Below, in pieces: positions 1-5,378 of a stretch of DNA of 5,378 nt (positions are counted from its first letter, which is position 1; each line of letters begins with the position of its first letter). The position numbers and the translations under genes are program-made. Below the pieces are notes generated by a model. That model worked only from the letters and a program-made list of their open reading frames with translations. It searched no databases and was not told the DNA's origin. Location of the stretch: the NCBI GenBank assembly GCA_002454975.1, contig DKJZ01000039.1:1-5378 (forward strand), given 5' to 3'. This stretch comes from Hylemonella sp. UBA6679 (GTDB taxonomy: Bacteria; Pseudomonadota; Gammaproteobacteria; Burkholderiales; Burkholderiaceae_C).

Positions 1-1901
<1,901 letters not shown>

Positions 1902-1935
1902 GCGGCCAAGCTAGCCCTGTACGCTGTGCAAGGCT

Positions 1936-2832
1936 TCAACTGGTCAAACGCGTCAGGGCTTCTTGGTACTTGGCGGTGGTCTTGGCAATCACCTCGGCGG
2001 GCAAGGCAGGTGCTGGCGCGGTTTTGCCCCAGGGTTGACCGTTGAGCGTGGCTGTCTCCAACCAATCGCGCAAAAACTGTTTGTCGTAGCTTGGGGGGTT
2101 CTTGCCCTCGGCGTAGCCTTCCATGGGCCAGTAGCGCGACGAGTCGGGCGTGAGCACCTCGTCCATCAGCACCAGCGTGCCATCGGGGGCCAGGCCGAAC
2201 TCAAACTTGGTGTCGGCAATGATGATGCCTTTGGTCAGCGCGAACTCGGCGGCGGCTTTGTAAATGGCAATCGACAAGTCGCGGATGCGGGTGGCCAAAT
2301 CCAGGCCAATCATCTCGACCGTGCGCTCAAAGGTGATGTTTTCGTCGTGCTCGCCCACCTCGGCTTTGGCCGCAGGCGTGTAAATCGGCTCAGGCAATTT
2401 CGAGGCGTTTTTCAAACCCGCAGGCAGGGGCACGCCACACACCTGTTGGTTGTGCTGGTACTCGGCCCAGCCAGAGCCCGCCAGGTAGCCGCGCACCACG
2501 GCCTCCACAGGGATGGGCTTGAGGCGTTTGACCAGCATGGCCCGGCCTTGCACCAGGGGTGCCTCGGCGGCCGACACCGCGCTCTCGGGCGCCTGGCCGG
2601 TGAGGTGGTTGGGGCAGATGTGGCCCAGCTTGTCAAACCAAAACAAAGCCATTTGGGTGAGCAAGGCACCCTTGCCAGGAATGGGCTCGCCCATGATCAC
2701 GTCAAAGGCGCTGATGCGGTCGGAGGCCAGCATCAAAATGCGGTCGTCGCCCACGGCGTAGTTGTCGCGCACCTTGCCGCGGGCCAGCAGGGGCAAAGAG
2801 GTCAGGGCGGAGGTGTGCAGGGCTGTGGTCAT
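1936..2832 (-). CDS. purC: Phosphoribosylaminoimidazole-succinocarboxamide synthase (SAICAR synthetase)
   Basis: PurC joins CAIR and L-aspartate using ATP to form SAICAR in de novo purine synthesis, in the cytoplasm. The protein is complete at 298 aa. Family marks are visible: the N-terminal strand LARGKVRDNY (16-25), ASDRISAFD (36-44), the first SAICAR-synthetase signature IPVEAVVRGYLAGS (107-120), the second signature IIADTKFEFG (194-203), and DEVLTPDSSRYW (214-225). The length and the TPDSSRYW motif fit the long, yeast ADE1-like clade usual in betaproteobacteria, not the roughly 237-aa E. coli form. The ATG at 2832 is the only start that keeps the whole N-terminal strand with a short leader; no strong Shine-Dalgarno sequence precedes it. 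Upstream lies the terminator-like hairpin of the DUF6701 gene. No purE follows within the window; a kinase gene ends 34 bases beyond the stop on the other strand. Confidence 0.97.
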   Translation of the reverse strand: MTTALHTSALTSLPLLARGKVRDNYAVGDDRILMLASDRISAFDVIMGEPIPGKGALLTQMALFWFDKLGHICPNHLTGQAPESAVSAAEAPLVQGRAMLVKRLKPIPVEAVVRGYLAGSGWAEYQHNQQVCGVPLPAGLKNASKLPEPIYTPAAKAEVGEHDENITFERTVEMIGLDLATRIRDLSIAIYKAAAEFALTKGIIIADTKFEFGLAPDGTLVLMDEVLTPDSSRYWPMEGYAEGKNPPSYDKQFLRDWLETATLNGQPWGKTAPAPALPAEVIAKTTAKYQEALTRLTS

Positions 2833-2852
2833 GGCGTGGGCGGATGGGTTCA

Positions 2853-2870
2853 GAAAGCGCGAAGGCTTTC
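2853..2870 (-). promoter_or_regulatory. Hairpin in the purC 5' leader
   Basis: A perfect 6-bp inverted repeat (GAAAGC/GCTTTC) with a 6-base loop lies 20 bases upstream of the purC start codon, directly after the T-run of the preceding terminator-like hairpin. It would fold in any transcript reaching purC from upstream. No function is known; no PurR-like operator or known purine riboswitch core was recognised in this gap. Confidence 0.4.
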
Positions 2871-2892
2871 AAAACAGGGGCTCTCACCCCTG
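2871..2892 (-). terminator. Probable intrinsic terminator of the DUF6701 gene
   Basis: Read on the minus strand, CAGGGG, a 6-base loop (TGAGAG) and CCCCTG form a perfect GC-rich stem (2875-2892) followed by TTTT (2871-2874). It begins 38 bases after the TAA of the DUF6701 gene. The T-run is short, so termination may be partial. Because it lies only 38 bases before the purC ATG, it could instead or also act on transcripts entering purC. Confidence 0.65.
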
Positions 2893-2930
2893 CGCAACCC
2901 GCTATTTTGCCAAACCTGGCCCCAGCCGCC

Positions 2931-5072
2931 TTAGAAGTTCTCGCGCATGTAAATCAGGCGGTTGTTGTACTTGCCAAAACTCACCCGTGCCGTGGGGTTG
3001 CCCACGCTGCCCGTCCAGTTGAACTGCAGCCAGGGCATGAGCGCGGGCACGGCCGCGCCACTGAAGCCAGCGCCTAAGCGTGTGCACGCGCTGCCCGTGC
3101 CGCTGGTGCCCAGCAGCAAGGTCACATCGGCCCAGCCTTGGTTGCCTGCGCCCGGTGCACTCACGCTCATTTGGTAATTGGGCGGGCTGCCTTGCAGGCT
3201 CAGGGCGGACTCGCAGGCCTGCCAGTTGTTGGGGTTGGCTGCTGTGCTGCTGCCAGGTGCCCAAGCAAAGTTAGACGCGCTCAAGCTGCTGCAGGTGTCT
3301 GCGGTGTGGGGCACCCAGCCGTTGTTGTAGGTTTCGATGCTCAGGGCCACGGGCAGGGCCAGCATTTCAGAGCCAAAGGCGTTTTTCATGGCCACCCGGC
3401 CGCTGCGCACCGCTGTGCTGCCCTCTTGTTGCCCGCTGGAGCTGATGCCCTGGGTGTCTGCGCTGCGCACCGTGATGGTGGTGGGCTGCGTGGTGGGTTT
3501 GGTGAAGGTGTAGGTGGGCGTGTTGGTGCTGGCCACACCGGCGGTGAATTGGGCCGCGCTCAAGCTCACGTTGGTCAGGCTGCCGTTGCCTGCGGGCACC
3601 GAGGGTGTCAGGGGCACGCTCAAACTGTGGGCGTAGGCGTGGGTGCCGGTGTAGTTGACGGTGGTCTCACCGGTGGCGTTGCGCGCAATCACCTTGAGCA
3701 CAAAGGGCTGGCCCGAGTAGGTAAAGCCACCCGCGCTGCAAGCCGCGGTCACTTCGGTGGTGAAGTGGTCGGGCGTGAAGCGGCCCACCTGCGCCAGCGA
3801 GCCCGAAAAATAGCGCTGCGCGGCTGGGGTGTCGGCCGCGTCCACGTCGGCAAAGTTTTGGTCTTGCAAGCTCAGGCTGAAGTTGCCCACCTCGTCGTAG
3901 GTGGCCACACTCAGCAGGGTTTTGGCAGCGCTGGCGCTTGCCGCCCAGGCGCCCAACGTCAAGGTGCCGTCAGCCCCGCCAGTGGGCGACACATTGCTCA
4001 GGCTTTGCAAGACCGGGCCGGGGGCACTGCCCGGGTAATTGCCCGAGATTGCGCCGGTGGTGGTCAGCGCCTGCGCGCTCAAGGTGAAGGGGCGGTCGGC
4101 GCGGTGGGTGTTTTGCCCGTTGGTCAGGCTGCGGGTGGTGCCCTGGGTGCTGTCGCTGCCGTCGGTGGCCCCCAGCAGCAGCGAGGCTGGGCGGATGGCA
4201 AAGTAATCCTCGCCGTAGGCCGTGAGCGCTGGGGTGGTCGAGACCACCTTGACGCGCACCATCTCATAAGCTTCGGCCACAGTGGCAAAGCTCACCAGGC
4301 CGGTGCCTGCGGCCATCACCACCGGCAAGCTCGCACCGGCAATGGTCGCCCAGGTGCCGCCACAAGCCACCTGGCCATTGCTGCGGCTCACGTTGGTGCA
4401 GGCCTCCAAACTGGCGGTCACCGTGCCGCTGTAGGTGGTGTTGATCGTGCCGTTGTTCAGCGCGGCCACCTTCAGGCCGCAGCCGCCGGCAGCGCTGCAC
4501 AAGCCCCCGGCCAAACCCGCCACCCGGGTCTGGATGACGCGGTTGGCCGCACTGGCCGCGGCGCTGTTGCTCACCGCACTTTCAAACACGGTGAAAGCGC
4601 CGGGTGCCGTGGCCACAGGGGCACACGGTTTGGTGGTGAAACTTTGGTTAGGCCCGTAGGTGCTGCCGGTGTAAATCAGGCCCAGCAGGTAGTTTTTTTG
4701 CACCAAACGCCAGTTGTAAGTGGTGCCACAACTCAGCGAGGCCACATGCGTCTCCACCCCGAAATACCCAAACAAACCTGAGAGCAAAAACGTGCGGGCC
4801 GCCGAGATGTTGCGCCCATAGCTGGTGCTGGTGCCAATCTGAAAATAAAAGCTCTCTGCGCCCAAGAGCGAGCCGCTGATCACCGCATTGAGCGTGGCGG
4901 AGTTGGCCGCGATGTTGCTGGTGCTTGACGAGTAAATGGCCGCGCGCGCTGGCTGCACCGAGGCGCCCACCAGCGCAAGAGCCATCAACAGCGACAGCCC
5001 CCACTCGCGCCAGGGCCAAGGCTGGCGCAGCAAAAGAATCAAGCGGGTGCGCAAGAAGTAGGTGACAGACAT
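2931..5072 (-). CDS. Secreted DUF6701 / MshQ-like protein with N-terminal Fn3-like domain
   Basis: This is a predicted exported, beta-rich protein of 713 aa from the chosen ATG. A basic N-terminus and hydrophobic stretch (LSLLMALALVGASV) end in ARA, a likely signal peptidase I site after residue 44. Residues about 46-147 resemble an Fn3 domain, including SATLNAVISG, CGTTYNWRLV and a closing QSFTT. The rest matches the MshQ/DUF6701 pattern known from type IV (MSHA) pilus loci: AFTVFE (159-164), FAIRPASLL (291-299), ATYDEVGNFSL (390-400), VGRFTPDHF (429-437), FTYSGQPF (450-457), GSEMLALPV (567-575), PWLQFNW (680-686), and a conserved end finishing RLIYMRENF. The mature protein has ten Cys (115, 150, 192, 198, 225, 237, 445, 594, 620, 663), which fits disulfides formed in the periplasm. 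The start is uncertain: an in-frame ATG at 5105 adds 11 residues, and neither has a good ribosome site. No pilin gene is in the window, so a pilus or adhesion role rests on the family only. Confidence 0.85.
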   Translation of the reverse strand: MSVTYFLRTRLILLLRQPWPWREWGLSLLMALALVGASVQPARAAIYSSSTSNIAANSATLNAVISGSLLGAESFYFQIGTSTSYGRNISAARTFLLSGLFGYFGVETHVASLSCGTTYNWRLVQKNYLLGLIYTGSTYGPNQSFTTKPCAPVATAPGAFTVFESAVSNSAAASAANRVIQTRVAGLAGGLCSAAGGCGLKVAALNNGTINTTYSGTVTASLEACTNVSRSNGQVACGGTWATIAGASLPVVMAAGTGLVSFATVAEAYEMVRVKVVSTTPALTAYGEDYFAIRPASLLLGATDGSDSTQGTTRSLTNGQNTHRADRPFTLSAQALTTTGAISGNYPGSAPGPVLQSLSNVSPTGGADGTLTLGAWAASASAAKTLLSVATYDEVGNFSLSLQDQNFADVDAADTPAAQRYFSGSLAQVGRFTPDHFTTEVTAACSAGGFTYSGQPFVLKVIARNATGETTVNYTGTHAYAHSLSVPLTPSVPAGNGSLTNVSLSAAQFTAGVASTNTPTYTFTKPTTQPTTITVRSADTQGISSSGQQEGSTAVRSGRVAMKNAFGSEMLALPVALSIETYNNGWVPHTADTCSSLSASNFAWAPGSSTAANPNNWQACESALSLQGSPPNYQMSVSAPGAGNQGWADVTLLLGTSGTGSACTRLGAGFSGAAVPALMPWLQFNWTGSVGNPTARVSFGKYNNRLIYMRENF

Positions 5073-5123
5073 GGGTGCATGACAAAGACGTGGCAACTGC
5101 CCCATGTTGACCCATCTAGGCGC

Positions 5124-5152
5124 AAAAAAAGCCCGGATGAACCGCGCTTTTT
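5124..5152 (-). terminator. Intrinsic terminator downstream of the aldolase gene
   Basis: On the minus strand AAAAAGC pairs with GCTTTTT (5146-5152 with 5126-5132), then after one mismatch CGG pairs with CCG around a 5-base loop. The T-run at 5124-5130 follows the stem core. It lies about 50 bases past the aldolase stop, as expected for a rho-independent terminator. The A/T symmetry means it could also work on the plus strand. It separates aldolase transcription from the DUF6701 gene. Confidence 0.75.
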
Positions 5153-5163
5153 CAGGGGTGTTG

Positions 5164-5191
5164 GGGGGATCGGCGCTCGCCGCCAGCCCCC
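5164..5191 (-). other. GC-rich hairpin just after the aldolase stop
   Basis: GGGGG (5164-5168) can pair with CCCCC (5187-5191), and inside it CGGC (5171-5174) pairs with GCCG (5179-5182) around a 4-base loop. No T-run follows directly. It may protect the 3' end of the aldolase mRNA or assist the terminator beyond it. An alternative pairing, CAGGGG (5153-5158) with CCCCTG (5188-5193), competes with the outer stem. Confidence 0.4.
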
Positions 5192-5204
5192 TGTGCGCCT
5201 AGCT

Positions 5205-5378
5205 TTAGTTGACGACTTGGGCCAACTCGCCTTTGGCGTATTTGACGGCCACCACCTGCAGGCTCTCGCCCTTGATCTTGGCGCCTTGGCCTTCGCAACC
5301 GAACTCGAGGTAGCGCTGTTTGCAGATTTGCATGGCGGCTTCGCGCGCGGGCTTGAGCCACTCGCGGGCGTCGAACTT
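5205..5378 (-). CDS. fba: Class II fructose-bisphosphate aldolase, C-terminal 57 residues (5' part outside the window)
   Basis: Translation from the right edge gives 57 codons ending in TAA at 5205-5207. The peptide starts KFDAREWLKPAREAAMQICK, continues with RYLEFGCEGQGAKIK and ends KYAKGELAQVVN. This is the closing helical segment of the roughly 350-aa class II aldolase of betaproteobacteria, a Zn-dependent cytosolic enzyme that interconverts fructose-1,6-bisphosphate with glyceraldehyde-3-phosphate and dihydroxyacetone phosphate in glycolysis and gluconeogenesis, and in the Calvin cycle of autotrophs. The metal and substrate residues lie outside the window, so the call rests on the tail alone. 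The gene symbol could also be given as cbbA or fbaA. It is followed by a hairpin and a T-tract terminator, and the usual neighbour purC lies beyond the DUF6701 gene. Confidence 0.85.
   Translation of the reverse strand, partial: KFDAREWLKPAREAAMQICKQRYLEFGCEGQGAKIKGESLQVVAVKYAKGELAQVVN

Larger units (their letters stand above)
5116..5202. repeat. 9-bp inverted repeat bracketing the fba downstream region
   Basis: CTAGGCGCA (5116-5124) and TGCGCCTAG (5194-5202) are perfect inverted copies separated by 69 bases. They enclose both hairpins that follow the aldolase gene, and the right arm starts two bases past its stop codon. In RNA they could close one large stem over the whole region. No function is recognised. 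Confidence 0.6.

Noticed and set aside
2833..2930. PurR-type operator or purine riboswitch before purC
   Set aside because: No palindrome resembling the PurR box and no conserved riboswitch core is visible in this short gap.
2901..2932. Possible purC promoter on the minus strand (CAAAAT as a -10 near 2904-2909)
   Set aside because: No acceptable -35 element is found at the right distance, and the best candidate matches the consensus poorly.
3138..4781. Plus-strand open frame of 547 codons opposite the DUF6701 gene
   Set aside because: Its product is rich in Gly, Ala, His and Arg with no recognisable domain, and it lies opposite a gene with a signal peptide and clear family motifs. Long antisense frames are expected in GC-rich DNA.
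2875..5193. Shared CAGGGG/CCCCTG pairs on both sides of the DUF6701 gene as insertion repeats
   Set aside because: Only six bases match and the neighbouring sequence differs; this is easily chance in GC-rich hairpins and shows no target duplication.

Overview
The window looks like chromosome from a GC-rich betaproteobacterium, most likely Burkholderiales and perhaps Comamonadaceae. The basis is the strong G/C bias at third codon positions, the class II aldolase tail and long (yeast ADE1-like) PurC typical of this group, and a DUF6701/MshQ-type protein. Genus cannot be fixed from the sequence alone. No tRNA, rRNA, CRISPR array, insertion sequence or integrase was seen.

Layout, left to right. 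(1) Positions 1-1901, plus strand: the C-terminal part of a hybrid sensor histidine kinase. It enters the window at the phospho-acceptor H-box and continues through ATPase, receiver and HPt domains to an extra C-terminal helical tail; its sensor region lies outside the window. The linker before the tail holds a C9 tract and a 12-bp tandem duplication. (2) Positions 1902-1935: 34 bases separating two convergent stop codons, with no clear terminator. (3) Positions 1936-2832, minus: purC, complete. (4) Positions 2833-2930: a structured gap with a hairpin near purC and an intrinsic-terminator-like hairpin belonging to the next gene. (5) Positions 2931-5072 (possibly to 5105), minus: a secreted DUF6701/MshQ-like protein with a signal peptide and an N-terminal Fn3-like domain. 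(6) About 5073-5204: a spacer with a T-tract terminator, a GC-rich hairpin and a 9-bp inverted repeat. (7) Positions 5205-5378, minus: the last 57 codons of class II fructose-bisphosphate aldolase.

The aldolase and purC are housekeeping genes (glycolysis/gluconeogenesis and purine synthesis). From general knowledge, betaproteobacteria often carry them as neighbours (pyk-fba-purC-purE). Here a predicted surface or pilus-associated protein sits between them, with a terminator-like structure on each side, so it looks like an independently transcribed insertion. Downstream of purC there is no purE; the convergent kinase is there instead. No dedicated new system is evident. The points most worth a second look are the orphan MshQ-like gene, the terminator-like hairpin just upstream of purC, and the slippage-prone tract that could remove the kinase tail.
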